Below, piece by piece: positions 18,124-27,998 of a stretch of 64,000 nucleotides of DNA. The notes under the pieces were generated by a model. It was not told the origin of the DNA and did not search any database. It saw only the letters and a list, made by a program, of their open reading frames with translations. This DNA is from a bacterium c-19 (GTDB taxonomy: Bacteria; Bacillota_I; Bacilli_A; Erysipelotrichales; Erysipelotrichaceae): contig QZED01000002.1 in assembly GCA_009917405.1 (NCBI GenBank), positions 1 to 64,000 of the forward strand, in the 5' to 3' direction. Both the position numbers and the translations under genes were made by a program. The stretch's first letter is position 1. Every line of letters begins with the position of its first letter.

Positions 18124-19119
18124 TTATTTACTGATGATTCGATTGATATTTTTCAAGCGAATGGAAATTCTGCCTTCTTCCTCATTTATAATTTCTACAT
18201 AATCCGTTGTTTTCATATAATCGATCGGAATAATCAGCTCGATCCCCTTATCCGTTTTAATTCTTTGAACCTGTTCCGCCTTACGCTGTTTCACATGCTC
18301 AATCGCAACTGCTTTTTCCATGCCCTGATCTTTCAGTTCCTGTGTAAATCGTTTTTGAACAAGCGGCTGCGTTTCAAATACCGCTTCGGCAAGCTGCTGG
18401 GGCAATAATGCCTCTTCCCGCTCCACATGTTCCTTAATGACCTGTTTCATTTTCCCTTTGACATCAAAAGCAGGAAGTTCATATTCTTCAATCAAATTAT
18501 CACAAACCTTGTTAATTGCAGAGAGCGCATCATGATAAGAAACCGGCGCATCCAAATGAAAGATGAGATCATTATAAAAACAGCGCTTTTCCGTTTCAAT
18601 TTCGATCTGATGTTCAATTGTACTGACTTCAAAATCACTCAGACAAACCAAAAAAGCCGCATCCTTTTTAATCAGCGATGCAGAAATCATCGAGGCTTGC
18701 CTGATTGATATTTCCGTTTCTGTTTCCGATGTATTCAACTGATGCATATAACCCGAAACATAACTGTTTTCCATCCCCAATATATAACGCTGTTGTTCAT
18801 GGACAATAAGCATCACAATGAAATCACATGGATCATATTGTGCATATTGACGCTTTTTGTTATAAATAAATGTACACAGCTGTTTAGAAAAAGCCGCAAA
18901 GGAAAGCTGCTTCTGTTTTAAGGATACAAGCAGTTCAAGCAATTCATTTGATTCTTTCATTTTTCCGGTTTTTCTCTTCTGACTGTGAAAAAGTTTAGCT
19001 GCCTTTTGTTCCAGCATCTTTACTGTCGCTTCCTCACATTCTGTGCAAACATCGCTGCATATGAAGGAATCTGTGGAAGGATCCATCATATGAGTGATCA
19101 TTTTTTCAATCGTAAGCAT
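18124..19119 (-). CDS. Nucleoid-associated protein of the NdpA/YejK type
   Basis: A 331-residue soluble protein matching the 37-kDa nucleoid-associated protein family in general plan: an N-terminal MLTIEKMITHMMD strand-helix, a central region DFIVMLIVHEQQRYILGMENSY, and a C-terminal KGIELIIPIDYMK beta segment. E. coli YejK binds the nucleoid and interacts with type II topoisomerases; the role in Bacillota is unknown. Two CxxC-like cysteines occur near residue 25 (SDVCTECEEA), which is not general in the family. The ATG at 19119 was chosen over a longer frame because AGGGAGG lies 6 bases before it. It is a single gene between the PdaC-like deacetylase and murF. Confidence 0.75.
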   Translation of the reverse strand: MLTIEKMITHMMDPSTDSFICSDVCTECEEATVKMLEQKAAKLFHSQKRKTGKMKESNELLELLVSLKQKQLSFAAFSKQLCTFIYNKKRQYAQYDPCDFIVMLIVHEQQRYILGMENSYVSGYMHQLNTSETETEISIRQASMISASLIKKDAAFLVCLSDFEVSTIEHQIEIETEKRCFYNDLIFHLDAPVSYHDALSAINKVCDNLIEEYELPAFDVKGKMKQVIKEHVEREEALLPQQLAEAVFETQPLVQKRFTQELKDQGMEKAVAIEHVKQRKAEQVQRIKTDKGIELIIPIDYMKTTDYVEIINEEEGRISIRLKNINRIISK

Positions 19120-19209
19120 TTTGTTCCTCCCTTTTTTCAAACATTATAAACTATTTTTAAATAATTTAACAGCACGGTTGAAAGAAAGGCTTCGAAACAA
19201 AAGATTTTA

Positions 19210-20532
19210 CTACATAATTTTTCCTGCATCATTTTTACCGTATTCATATAATTCCGAAACAGTTACTAATTGAAAACCCATTTCCTGCAGCTTAGGAATC
19301 AAAATGATCGCAGCTTCGGCAGTTGATGCATATAAATCATGCATCAGTATAATGTCACCGTCCTTCACGTCCTTTATCACTTTATTTACAATTGTCTGCG
19401 CATTTCGGGAACGCCAATCCTCACTGTCAATAGTCCATGTCACAAGCTTTTTCCCTTGCGCACATTGCAACACTGTATCATTTTTAGAGCCGTACGGCGG
19501 TCTAATCACCTTCGGATATCGATTGGTGACATCATGGATTGACTCTTGGGTCGCACTGATTTCTTCTTCAATATTTGCCTTGGAAAGCGTAGTTAGCTGT
19601 TTATGCGTAAACGTATGATTTCCGATTTCATTTCCCTCTAATACCATACGCTGTAATAACTGAGGAAAATCATCGGCACGCGAACCGAGAACAAAGAAAG
19701 TGGCGGAAGCTTGATTTTCCTTTAAACAGTCTAATATGGCACTCGTATATTTTAATGTAGGACCGTCATCAAAGGTTAAGGCTACCATCGGTTTATTCTT
19801 ATCTATTTGCTTTACCGGTTCATTCAGCACATCCTGATACGGTACAAATACGCTTTCCTCTTCTTTTTCAATCGAGATCACATCTTTTAACGCCTCATAG
19901 TCAACTTCTACATACGTCCCATGATCCAACACCGTATGCGCATCAAAATAAAAGACGATTTCTCCCTTTCGTAAAATAAACTGATCAAAATTATGTGCAG
20001 CCGGTGCAGTATGAATCGCAAAGGCTTTACTGCCGCATTCCTTAGGGTACTGCGCTTTCAGCTTTTCCTGTACCATCGCACTGATCAAAGCGGTCGCTTC
20101 CTGATCAAATACATCATCATAAGCTAAAAATCGATCTTTTTTCTGATCATAAATTAAGGTTTCAATCACTTCTTTCTGACTTGTTCCGTTCATAAAAATA
20201 TCCAGCTTTACGGAAATATAGCGATCATCTTTTACATAAGACTGATAATCCACATTAAATTCATAGCGATCATCCGATTTCACAAACGGCTGTGCCAGAA
20301 AATCCTTTTTATAGCTGTGAATTATCCTTTGTATTTCTTCATCTAACGCTGTTATATCAGTTTTCGGATAAATCAAATTCATCACATACGTATCCTCATA
20401 TTCCTTTTCATGAACACTTTCACCAAATTCATGATGATCACTTTGATGATTGACTTTTAGTGATTGTGTACTCGCACACGCACCTAAAAAACAAAGTATA
20501 GATATGATTAATAGTATCCTTTTTTTATTCAT
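19210..20532 (-). CDS. PdaC-like polysaccharide deacetylase lipoprotein
   Basis: A secreted, probably lipid-anchored deacetylase: the signal ILCFLGAC gives a lipobox with the cysteine at about residue 19. Residues about 40-225 are the DUF4163/DUF3298 pair found in PdaC, with strands such as YDQKKDRFLAYDDVF. Residues about 245-430 are a canonical NodB domain with TFDDGPT, HTFTH, RPPYGSKND and the closing DIILMHDLY, so all metal and catalytic motifs are present. PdaC removes acetyl groups from N-acetylmuramic acid or chitin-like oligomers, a change that commonly gives lysozyme resistance. CAGGTGA precedes the ATG; the gene is divergent from typA and apparently alone. Confidence 0.92.
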   Translation of the reverse strand: MNKKRILLIISILCFLGACASTQSLKVNHQSDHHEFGESVHEKEYEDTYVMNLIYPKTDITALDEEIQRIIHSYKKDFLAQPFVKSDDRYEFNVDYQSYVKDDRYISVKLDIFMNGTSQKEVIETLIYDQKKDRFLAYDDVFDQEATALISAMVQEKLKAQYPKECGSKAFAIHTAPAAHNFDQFILRKGEIVFYFDAHTVLDHGTYVEVDYEALKDVISIEKEEESVFVPYQDVLNEPVKQIDKNKPMVALTFDDGPTLKYTSAILDCLKENQASATFFVLGSRADDFPQLLQRMVLEGNEIGNHTFTHKQLTTLSKANIEEEISATQESIHDVTNRYPKVIRPPYGSKNDTVLQCAQGKKLVTWTIDSEDWRSRNAQTIVNKVIKDVKDGDIILMHDLYASTAEAAIILIPKLQEMGFQLVTVSELYEYGKNDAGKIM

Positions 20533-20660
20533 TGTATCACCTGTTTTCGTTCTATTATATGGGTAACAACAAAATAAACATGCTTATTTTTGCGGAAAAA
20601 AATTGTATTTATGAGCAAATCGGTATATCATATAGGATGTATTTGAAAGTAGGAATGAAA

Positions 20661-22502
20661 ATGGATAAAGAAAAAATGATTAATATTGCGGTCATCGCCC
20701 ATGTAGATGCAGGTAAATCAACACTGGTTGATGCGTTTTTAAGACAGAGTGATGTATTTCGATCCAATGAAAAAGTTGTGGACTGCATTATGGATTCTAA
20801 CGATCAAGAACGAGAGCGCGGAATTACAATTTATTCAAAAAACTGCAGTGTAATCCATGACGGTGTTAAGATCAATATAGTGGATACTCCCGGACATGCG
20901 GATTTCTCCAGTGAGGTAGAACGCATTATTCGTACCGTCGATACGGTAATTCTGCTTGTGGATTCCAGTGAAGGACCGATGCCTCAGACACGTTTCGTGT
21001 TAAGCAAAAGCTTAGAATTAGGCTTAAAACCGATTTTGTTAATCAATAAGATTGATAAAAAAGATCAAAGAGCGCAGGAAGTTGTCGATGAAGTTTATGA
21101 ATTATTCTTAGATCTGAATGCGAATGATGAACAGCTTGATTTTCCGATTTTATATGGAATTGCTCGTGAAGGAATCGTACAATATGATATGGAAACCCCG
21201 AGTGATTCTATTGAACCGCTGTTTAAAACAATCTTAAAGCACTGTGAAGTATATCCTGATATGGATGAAAAACCACTGCAGATGCAGATTTCAGCACTCG
21301 CCTATGATGATTACATCGGACGTTTGGGAATCGGAAGATTATATCAGGGGATCTTAAAGCCGCAGATGCAGGTACTTGTTTGTGATGATCAAGGAAATGC
21401 ACGCGTCAAACAAACCTCACAGATTTTTGTATACCGTGGGTTATCTCGTGTATCAGTCGAAGAAGCACGCAGCGGCGATATTGTTGTAGTAGCGGGTATT
21501 GCCGATATTTCCATTGGTGAGACACTGTGCTTGAAGGATACACCGCTGCCAATGGCAAGTATTGCGATTGAAGAACCGACCTTAAGCATGAATTTCTTAG
21601 TGAACAAATCACCGTTCGCAGGATTAAGCGGTAAGTTTGTCACCTCAAGAAATATTAAGGAACGTCTGGAAAAAGAATTAGAGGTCAATGTCGGATTAAA
21701 GGTAGAAGCGACCGACAGTGCCGATTGTTTCAAAGTCAGCGGACGCGGAGAGCTACATATCTCGGTATTGATCGAAGAAATGCGTCGTGAGGGCTATGAA
21801 TTAGCGGTTTCCAAGCCGGAGGTCATTCTGCATAAGGATGAAAACGATAAAACCGTAGAACCGATCGAAGAGGTCATTGCGCTTGTTCCTGAGGAATACA
21901 GCGGCACGGTAATTAACAAGCTGAATCTGCGTAAAGGAACAATGATCGATATGACCGAGGAAGGCTGCTATTGCCGCATCACCTATGAAGCACCGACACG
22001 CGGTCTTTTGGGTTATCGCAGTGAATTTATCAATGATACCCGCGGTGAAGGTACACTCGTTCGCCGCATTGCCGGATATACACCGTATAAAGGTGAAATC
22101 CCGCAGCGCGCCAACGGTGCCATGATTTCCACTGAAACAGGTAAAGCCATGACCTATGCACTATGGAATTTGCAGGAACGCGGCTCCTTATTTATCAATC
22201 CGCAGACTGAGGTCTATGAAGGCATGATTATCGGTGAATCGGCACGCAACATCGATTTAGATGTAAATCCTCTTAAAAATAAAAAGCTGACTGCGATTCG
22301 CTCCAGCGGCAATGATGAAGCCATGCGCTTAACTCCGCCGCGAGAAATGACATTAGAAGAAGCATTGGAATGGATCAATGACGATGAATTGGTTGAAATT
22401 ACACCGGATACGATAAGATTGCGCAAAAAAGGCTTAAAACCGCAGGATCGCCGCCAATATTATCGTGAAAAAATGAATGCGGAAACACCGATCGAAGAAT
22501 AA
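20661..22502 (+). CDS. typA: Ribosome-associated GTPase TypA/BipA
   Basis: A translational GTPase of the EF-G/LepA class that binds the ribosome and helps 50S assembly and stress adaptation. The G1 motif AHVDAGKST is at residues 13-21, with the switch segment [15 protein letters not shown] and NKID following; the C-terminal half carries the BipA-specific domain with [12 protein letters not shown]. From the ATG at 20661 it has 613 residues, the family norm. That start was chosen over upstream frames reaching 20532 because GTAGGA lies 7 bases before it and the homologous N-terminus begins there. A strong terminator follows. Confidence 0.96.
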   Translation: MDKEKMINIAVIAHVDAGKSTLVDAFLRQSDVFRSNEKVVDCIMDSNDQERERGITIYSKNCSVIHDGVKINIVDTPGHADFSSEVERIIRTVDTVILLVDSSEGPMPQTRFVLSKSLELGLKPILLINKIDKKDQRAQEVVDEVYELFLDLNANDEQLDFPILYGIAREGIVQYDMETPSDSIEPLFKTILKHCEVYPDMDEKPLQMQISALAYDDYIGRLGIGRLYQGILKPQMQVLVCDDQGNARVKQTSQIFVYRGLSRVSVEEARSGDIVVVAGIADISIGETLCLKDTPLPMASIAIEEPTLSMNFLVNKSPFAGLSGKFVTSRNIKERLEKELEVNVGLKVEATDSADCFKVSGRGELHISVLIEEMRREGYELAVSKPEVILHKDENDKTVEPIEEVIALVPEEYSGTVINKLNLRKGTMIDMTEEGCYCRITYEAPTRGLLGYRSEFINDTRGEGTLVRRIAGYTPYKGEIPQRANGAMISTETGKAMTYALWNLQERGSLFINPQTEVYEGMIIGESARNIDLDVNPLKNKKLTAIRSSGNDEAMRLTPPREMTLEEALEWINDDELVEITPDTIRLRKKGLKPQDRRQYYREKMNAETPIEE

Positions 22503-22508
22503 TGAAAC

Positions 22509-22544
22509 AAGCTTAACCAAGGAAAGCATTCCGGTTAAGCTTTT
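22509..22544 (+). terminator. Terminator of typA
   Basis: Perfect 10-bp stem AAGCTTAACC/GGTTAAGCTT followed by TTCTT. Confidence 0.8.
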
Positions 22545-22627
22545 CTTATCTTACTCATAGACAAAAAAAGCTTGCACTTTTATTCGCAATGGTATATCAT
22601 AATAAAAGAATATGCGTTAAATAAAGG

Positions 22628-22822
22628 CTTAGTAGGTTGAATCAGCTTCCTTTACAGAGAGTGTGATCAAAGTTGAGAGATCACGCAAAGAGTTCATATC
22701 GAATTGGAACTTTATAGCATGGCATCGTCCCGGCAGTACCGTTATCACTAAGAGCTGTTTTTTACAGAAAACCGGGTGGCACCACGTAGGTAATACGTCC
22801 CAGTAAGGGGCGTTTTTTTATT
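22628..22822 (+). promoter_or_regulatory. T-box riboswitch controlling trpS
   Basis: The conserved T-box core GGGTGGCACCACG is at 22774-22786, followed by the terminator ACGTCCC/GGGGCGT with a T run at 22812-22819. Upstream lies a long stem I region containing the likely specifier triplet TGG (22705-22707, followed by A), matching tryptophan. Uncharged tRNA-Trp would favour the antiterminator and allow trpS transcription. The window 22503-22838 holds nothing else. Confidence 0.93.
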
Positions 22823-22838
22823 TTAAGGAGGTTTTACA

Positions 22839-23831
22839 ATGAAACGAATGTTAAGCGGCGTAAAGCCGTCAGGCAGATTAACTTTAGGAAATTATATCGG
22901 CGCAATCCGTCATTTTGTTTCCTATCAAGAGGACTATGAACTGTTTATCTTTATTGCCAATATGCATGCGATTACCGTTCAAAATGATCCCCAAGAGCTG
23001 AAAAAAAATACTCGAGATTTAATTGCACTATATATGGCATGCGGCTTGGATCCCGAGAAAACAACACTGTTTCTACAGTCGGATTTGCCTCAGCATACGG
23101 AATTAGGTTGGATTTTAACTTGTCATTCCTATATGGGTGAATTACAGCGAATGACTCAGTATAAGGATAAATGCGCAAAGCAGGAAACTGGTATTACTGC
23201 CGGATTGTTTACCTATCCTGCATTAATGGCAGCGGATATATTAATGTATGACGCTGATTATGTACCAGTCGGTGTCGATCAGAAGCAACATGTCGAGCTT
23301 GCCCGCAATTTAGCCGAACGCTTTAATCATCGATACGGAGATACGTTTATCGTTCCTGAACCGGTTGTGGCGGAAGTCGGCGCTAAGATTATGTCCCTGC
23401 AAAATCCGACAAAAAAAATGAGTAAGTCAGAAAACAATCCCAAAGGAACGATTGATTTACTCGATGAACCGAGTGTTGCCCGTAAAAAGATTATGTCGGC
23501 AATCACTGACTCGTTGGGTATCATTCAATATGATCCTGAAAATCAACCCGGTCTTGCCAATTTATTAACGATTTTATCGTCATTAACCAATGAATCGATT
23601 GATTCCATCGTTAAGCGTTATCAAGGGAAAGGATACGGTGATCTCAAAAAGGAAGTCGGACAGGCAGTCTATGATTTCCTAAGTGAGTTACAAGTAAAAT
23701 ACCAAGCAATCATCGCAAGCGGTAAGATTGATGAAATTATACAGAACGGTAATGAAAAAGCCGGCAAAATTGCTTATAAGAAGGTCGCAAAGGTAAAACG
23801 CAAACTGGGGCTCAGCATTCAAAAGCGCTGA
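22839..23831 (+). CDS. trpS: Tryptophanyl-tRNA synthetase
   Basis: Class I aminoacyl-tRNA synthetase charging tRNA-Trp in the cytosol. The 330-residue length is that of bacterial TrpRS. The nucleotide-binding signature appears as SGRLTLGNYIGA (residues 11-22, the HIGH equivalent GN), and KMSKS is present at about residue 193. The motif DYVPVGVDQKQHVELARN is the family's tryptophan and ATP contact region. AAGGAGG lies 7 bases before the ATG. Expression is controlled by the T-box directly upstream, whose specifier agrees with the product. Confidence 0.97.
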   Translation: MKRMLSGVKPSGRLTLGNYIGAIRHFVSYQEDYELFIFIANMHAITVQNDPQELKKNTRDLIALYMACGLDPEKTTLFLQSDLPQHTELGWILTCHSYMGELQRMTQYKDKCAKQETGITAGLFTYPALMAADILMYDADYVPVGVDQKQHVELARNLAERFNHRYGDTFIVPEPVVAEVGAKIMSLQNPTKKMSKSENNPKGTIDLLDEPSVARKKIMSAITDSLGIIQYDPENQPGLANLLTILSSLTNESIDSIVKRYQGKGYGDLKKEVGQAVYDFLSELQVKYQAIIASGKIDEIIQNGNEKAGKIAYKKVAKVKRKLGLSIQKR

Positions 23832-24148
23832 TACAGTGCCGAAGATAGAGACAAAATACGGGGTATCAAAAGGAACAGTCAATAAATTACATCATAACAG
23901 AGGAATCGCTTTATAGAAGAACTCTGTAAGATTTTGAATTGTACGCCCTGCGATATATTGTTCAAAATAAAAAAGAATAAGATATAATCTGTTATATTTA
24001 AATATTGCAGTAATTGCCAGATAAAAAGACAGTAAGTGATATGCTTTACATTGATTAGTCACCTTACTGTCTTTTTTATTTTAACATTTTTATAGTTTGT
24101 CAATTATTTATCAACGGCCTGAGCATACGAAAGTGTGCTTTTTAGTTA
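23832..24148. other. Intergenic region without a recognised gene
   Basis: Just after trpS a 26-codon frame (23836-23916) reads like a helix-turn-helix relic (KYGVSKGTVNKL) but has no ribosome binding site. The rest is AT-rich and ends in a terminator at 24023-24077. Confidence 0.4.
24023..24077 (+). terminator. Probable terminator
   Basis: AAAAAGACAGTAAG pairs with CTTACTGTCTTTTT around a 26-base loop that contains a further TGA/TCA pairing; a T run follows. The stem reads equally on the minus strand and could end transcription from both sides. Confidence 0.7.
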
Positions 24149-24544
24149 TTAAGTGCGTCGATCAAAGCGATGACGGCATTTGATACAAGTAATCGTAATT
24201 TCGCCCTTTCCCTTCGGGACACGAAGTCGCTGATTACAATTCGGGCATGTAAAATAACGATGTGTGCGAAAATCGCGAATGCGTTCTTTTTTATCCTTCA
24301 ACCAGCGTCTTATCGGTCGATAAACAGATAAGAAGCGATCATTTTCTGCTCTGCGTTTACTGATGTTTTTAGAAAAAATGCGAAAGTAACAGATCAATAG
24401 TACGATTCCGTATAAATAAATCATATACGGAAAACGCAGAAATAAATTTAAAACGGTAAGAAAAATATATACACCTAAAAGGAACAGGCTGAATTGATCG
24501 ACACCGTATCGACCATACATAAAACGCCGAAACCATTGTTTCAT
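24149..24544 (-). CDS. Small membrane protein with C-terminal zinc ribbon
   Basis: 131 residues, function unknown. An N-terminal helix and two or so hydrophobic segments (residues about 14-55, rich in Leu/Phe/Tyr) are followed by a basic linker and a C-terminal zinc ribbon: CPNCNQRLRVPKGKG, then CIKCRHRF, two CxxC pairs about 21 residues apart. This plan is common in short Bacillota proteins annotated only as zinc-ribbon proteins. ATG at 24544 was chosen since GGAG lies just before it; a longer TTG start at 24559 is less likely. It starts 70 bases downstream of clpB on the same strand and may be cotranscribed with it. Confidence 0.75.
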   Translation of the reverse strand: MKQWFRRFMYGRYGVDQFSLFLLGVYIFLTVLNLFLRFPYMIYLYGIVLLICYFRIFSKNISKRRAENDRFLSVYRPIRRWLKDKKERIRDFRTHRYFTCPNCNQRLRVPKGKGEITITCIKCRHRFDRRT

Positions 24545-24614
24545 AAGCTCCATCTCCAATCGCTGTTATTATAGCATAGCTGCATTCAGAAAGAAATGAA
24601 TCAATCAAATTCAA

Positions 24615-27176
24615 TTATTCCACATCGTGAAGAATAAGCGCCTCATATTCGCCGTTGTGACAGCGAAGTGAGATGCGATCACCCTTACCCGCATTACCTT
24701 CAATCATCTTGTGGGCGATCACATTTTCAATCGTTCTTTGAATATAGCGCTTCATCGGACGGGCACCGTAAATCGGATCAACACCTTGTTCGGCGATTTC
24801 ATCATATACCTCATCATCCACAAACAACTGAATATCCTTTTGCATTAAGCGCTCCTGCAACTCCTTGATGAACTTATGCGCGATCTGTTTCAACACACTG
24901 TCATTGAGAGCGTGGAACACTATAATTTCATCAATACGATTGACAAATTCTGGTTTGAAAAACTGTTTAACCTCTTTCATATAATTGGCTTCTCTTGATT
25001 TCGGATCATCGAAGGCATATTGTGACCCTAAATTACTTGTCATAATCAGCAGCGTATTTTTAAAATCTACCGTGACTCCCTTAGAATCGGTAATACGTCC
25101 GTCATCCAAAATCTGAAGCAGTACATTGAACACATCAGGATGTGCTTTTTCAACCTCATCAAACAATACAATTGAATAAGGGTTTCGGCGTACTGCCTCA
25201 CTGAGCTGGCCGCCTTCCTCATATCCGACATATCCTGGAGGCGCACCGATTAAACGCGAAACACTGTGTTTTTCCATATATTCACTCATATCAATGCGAA
25301 TGATATGGCTCTCACTGTCAAACAGCTGTTCAGCCAATGCTTTAGCAACCTCGGTTTTACCGACACCGGTAGGTCCTAAGAACAAGAAACTACCGATTGG
25401 ACGGTTTTCATCCTGAATTTGTGCTTTTGAACGCAAGATTGCATCACTTACTAAAGCAAGTGCATGATCCTGACCGATCACTCGTTTGCTTAATGACGCC
25501 TTTAAGTTCAATAACTTAACACGCTCGCTTTCGACTAAACGACTGACTTCAACACCGGTCCAACGTGACACTATTTTGGCAATGATTTCCTCATTAACCG
25601 TCTCTTGAATCAGCGCATCTACCTTTTCTGTTTCCTGTTGCTTTTTAATTAGCTTTTGTAAGTGCGGAATTGTTTCATATTGTAAACGGGCGGCATCCTC
25701 ATAGCGTGCCTCATTTTGCGCCTGTTCCAAATCAAGCCGTGCTTTCTCCAGCTTCATTTTGGCATTTTTTCCTGCTTCTAATTCAGTCTTTTCATCTTCC
25801 CATTTCGTATAGAGTTCATCCTTTTGGGCATTTAATTCAGCCAATTCACGATGAATATCTTCCCGTCTTTCTACAGCCTTTTTATCATCTTCCTGCTTCA
25901 AGGCGGTTTCTTCAATCTGCAACTGCATGATTTTACGCTGTAGTGCATCTAACTCCTGCGGCATCGATTCCATCTCCACACGCAAGGTTGCACAAGCTTC
26001 ATCGATTAAATCAATTGCTTTATCCGGCAAAAAGCGATCGGTAATATAACGATTAGATAACACGGCAGCCGCAATAATGGATTCATCTAAAATCTTCACA
26101 CCGTGATAAGATTCAAAGCGATCTTTTAAACCGCGTAGAATCGAAATCGTATCCTCGACAGTCGGCTCCTTGACCATGACTCGCTGAAATCTGCGTTCCA
26201 ATGCCGCATCTTTTTCAATATATTGGCGATATTCTTGAAAGGTTGTTGCGCCAATACAGCGAAGCTCACCGCGCGCCAGCATCGGTTTCAATAAATTCGC
26301 CGCGTCCATGGATCCTTCTGTTTTTCCGGCACCGACTAAATTATGCAATTCATCAATAAATAAGATGATGCCGCCCTCTGCCTTTTTAACTTCCGCTAAA
26401 ATCGCCTTTAAACGCTCTTCAAACTCTCCGCGATATTTCGCTCCGGCAATCAGCGATCCCATATCCAATTCAATCAATCGCTTTTCCTTTAATGACTGCG
26501 GCACATCACCTTTCATAATCCGCCATGCGATTCCTTCTACTACAGCGGTTTTACCGACTCCCGGCTCACCGATCAATACCGGATTATTCTTGGTCTTTCG
26601 TGATAAAATTTGAATAACACGGCGAATTTCATCGTCACGTCCAATAATCGGATCAATTTTACCGCTTTTCACATCCGCAACAAGATCACGACCGTATTTG
26701 CTTAATGCTTCGATATTGTTTTCTGCATTCGGACTGTCCATTTTCATACCCCCTCTGCGTTTTAATTCTTCCTCTTTACATTGATCTTCCTTTAACTGAA
26801 ATGCTTTAACCAACTGTTTTGATATATATGATTTATTAAACATCAAGGCAATCCATACCGATGCCACACTTAAATACGTCTCTTGAACGGATTCACTCCA
26901 TTGTTCCGCCTTCGCAAAGCTTTGCGCTGCCTCATTCGACAGCTGTGGATTAGCACCGCTGCTTACGGCGATATGAGCCATCTCGTTTTGAATCATACTC
27001 AATGCCTTCTGCTTATCCAGCGAGAGCCGCTGATAAAGTCCGTTCAAAACATCATCTTCAAAAATTGCCTGCAATAAATGAATTGTATCAACCGTTGAAT
27101 GAGAATAGCCGCGACTGATCTCCACACTGCGCATCAGAATCATCTGCAATTTTTCCGACATCTTTTCATAATTCAT
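24615..27176 (-). CDS. clpB: ATP-dependent disaggregase ClpB
   Basis: Hexameric AAA+ chaperone that pulls proteins out of aggregates together with DnaK. 853 residues, normal length. The N-terminal Clp repeat domain covers about 1-145, the first AAA domain has Walker A GEPGVGKT at 203-210, a coiled M-domain lies around 400-520 ([19 protein letters not shown] region), and the second AAA domain has [12 protein letters not shown] at about 590 and the arginine finger region [18 protein letters not shown] precedes the ATG. Two CIRCE boxes flank a consensus promoter, so HrcA (encoded at 45031-46056) is the likely repressor, unlike the CtsR control common in many Bacillota. Confidence 0.97.
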   Translation of the reverse strand: MNYEKMSEKLQMILMRSVEISRGYSHSTVDTIHLLQAIFEDDVLNGLYQRLSLDKQKALSMIQNEMAHIAVSSGANPQLSNEAAQSFAKAEQWSESVQETYLSVASVWIALMFNKSYISKQLVKAFQLKEDQCKEEELKRRGGMKMDSPNAENNIEALSKYGRDLVADVKSGKIDPIIGRDDEIRRVIQILSRKTKNNPVLIGEPGVGKTAVVEGIAWRIMKGDVPQSLKEKRLIELDMGSLIAGAKYRGEFEERLKAILAEVKKAEGGIILFIDELHNLVGAGKTEGSMDAANLLKPMLARGELRCIGATTFQEYRQYIEKDAALERRFQRVMVKEPTVEDTISILRGLKDRFESYHGVKILDESIIAAAVLSNRYITDRFLPDKAIDLIDEACATLRVEMESMPQELDALQRKIMQLQIEETALKQEDDKKAVERREDIHRELAELNAQKDELYTKWEDEKTELEAGKNAKMKLEKARLDLEQAQNEARYEDAARLQYETIPHLQKLIKKQQETEKVDALIQETVNEEIIAKIVSRWTGVEVSRLVESERVKLLNLKASLSKRVIGQDHALALVSDAILRSKAQIQDENRPIGSFLFLGPTGVGKTEVAKALAEQLFDSESHIIRIDMSEYMEKHSVSRLIGAPPGYVGYEEGGQLSEAVRRNPYSIVLFDEVEKAHPDVFNVLLQILDDGRITDSKGVTVDFKNTLLIMTSNLGSQYAFDDPKSREANYMKEVKQFFKPEFVNRIDEIIVFHALNDSVLKQIAHKFIKELQERLMQKDIQLFVDDEVYDEIAEQGVDPIYGARPMKRYIQRTIENVIAHKMIEGNAGKGDRISLRCHNGEYEALILHDVE

Positions 27177-27192
27177 ACTAAGACCTCCTTTT

Positions 27193-27219
27193 TTAGCACT
27201 CTTATTACTTGACTGCTAA
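27193..27219 (-). promoter_or_regulatory. CIRCE element 1 of clpB
   Basis: TTAGCACTC-N9-GACTGCTAA, one mismatch from the HrcA operator consensus; lies downstream of the -10 TATACT (27224-27229), in the 5' untranslated region. Confidence 0.9.
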
Positions 27220-27238
27220 ATATAGTATATCACACTTT

Positions 27239-27265
27239 TTAGCAGTGTCAATAGCAGAGTGCTAA
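27239..27265 (-). promoter_or_regulatory. CIRCE element 2 of clpB, over the -35
   Basis: TTAGCAGTG-N9-GAGTGCTAA, one mismatch from consensus. It covers the -35 TTGACA (27246-27251), which is 16 bases from the -10 TATACT. Confidence 0.88.
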
Positions 27266-27374
27266 AATTTAAAAATAGCTTAACTACAATTACAGTATGG
27301 GTATAATCAATCACTTTACACAAAAAGGCATTTAGTATTATGCAAGCAAATGTGTATACAAAAAAAGCGCGAAC

Positions 27375-27690
27375 TAGTTCGACGTTATTAATTTCTTGAC
27401 AATCTCTCTTATGATTGAGCAATATTTGATGAACTTCGGCTCGAGCTGTAAAGGAATGCCGATATGTACGATTTCGAATATAATCACAGCGATCAATTAA
27501 TAACATTGCATTCATATAAAGCCAATAGAAAAAAAAGCAGCGACCGGTAAGACGGCTTCGGATAAAGTAAGTACAAAAAAATGCTGCATCGTCTGATTAC
27601 TGCAAAAAATAACGAATCCAAACTATTCATACATTAACATCAACGCGAAAGCAGCTGCTAAATACAAATTCTTAAGGAAATTACAAAAAC
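27375..27690 (-). pseudogene. Decayed membrane-protein gene fragment (tentative)
   Basis: On the minus strand one frame reads as hydrophobic membrane segments (KNLYLAAAFALMLMYE, then a TAG stop, then FGFVIFCSNQTMQHFF and LSEAVLPVAAFFSIGFI, then TGA). A second frame follows with a protein-like stretch (RHSFTARAEVHQILLNH) up to a TAG near 27375. The composition is that of a coding gene broken by stops and a frameshift. No family was recognised and no start or ribosome binding site is preserved. Confidence 0.3.
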
Positions 27691-27929
27691 AAAACAATCA
27701 TTAAAGCAGGAAAGCCGCATTGTAGATGCATAATCTCATCCTTTCACTTGGTACCTTAAAAGAATAATCTATGCGCTTTGACGCGGATGAAACCACAATC
27801 ATAAATTGCATTTCCGAATACTTATTTATTCATTATAACTATAGCATAGATCGATAATACTAGCTATTTTTTATTCTGCTGTTTTGACTGTTTGCATTTT
27901 TAAGCAAATAATTTATACAAACTAACAAC

Positions 27930-27973
27930 AGTAAAATATCACATTTTACTTTTATAAAAGGCAGTGTTATAAT
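27930..27973 (+). promoter_or_regulatory. gatZ promoter with inverted repeat over the -35
   Basis: -35 TTTACT (27945-27950), 17-base spacer, -10 TATAAT (27968-27973). A perfect inverted repeat AGTAAAAT-N5-ATTTTACT (27930-27950) ends exactly on the -35 and is a good repressor operator candidate. Repressor unknown. Confidence 0.65.
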
Positions 27974-27998
27974 GAAGTTATCAAGGAGGACATAAAAG

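Larger units (their letters stand above)
27266..27998. other. Gene-poor region between clpB and gatZ
   Basis: About 730 bases without an intact gene. The middle (27375-27690) contains an interrupted reading frame on the minus strand, described separately, and the right end carries the gatZ promoter and an inverted repeat. Otherwise AT-rich sequence with nothing recognisable. Confidence 0.5.

Noticed and set aside
27216-27515. A 99-residue minus-strand reading frame overlapping the clpB CIRCE boxes
   Set aside because: It runs through both HrcA operators, lacks a ribosome binding site and is better read as part of a decayed region.
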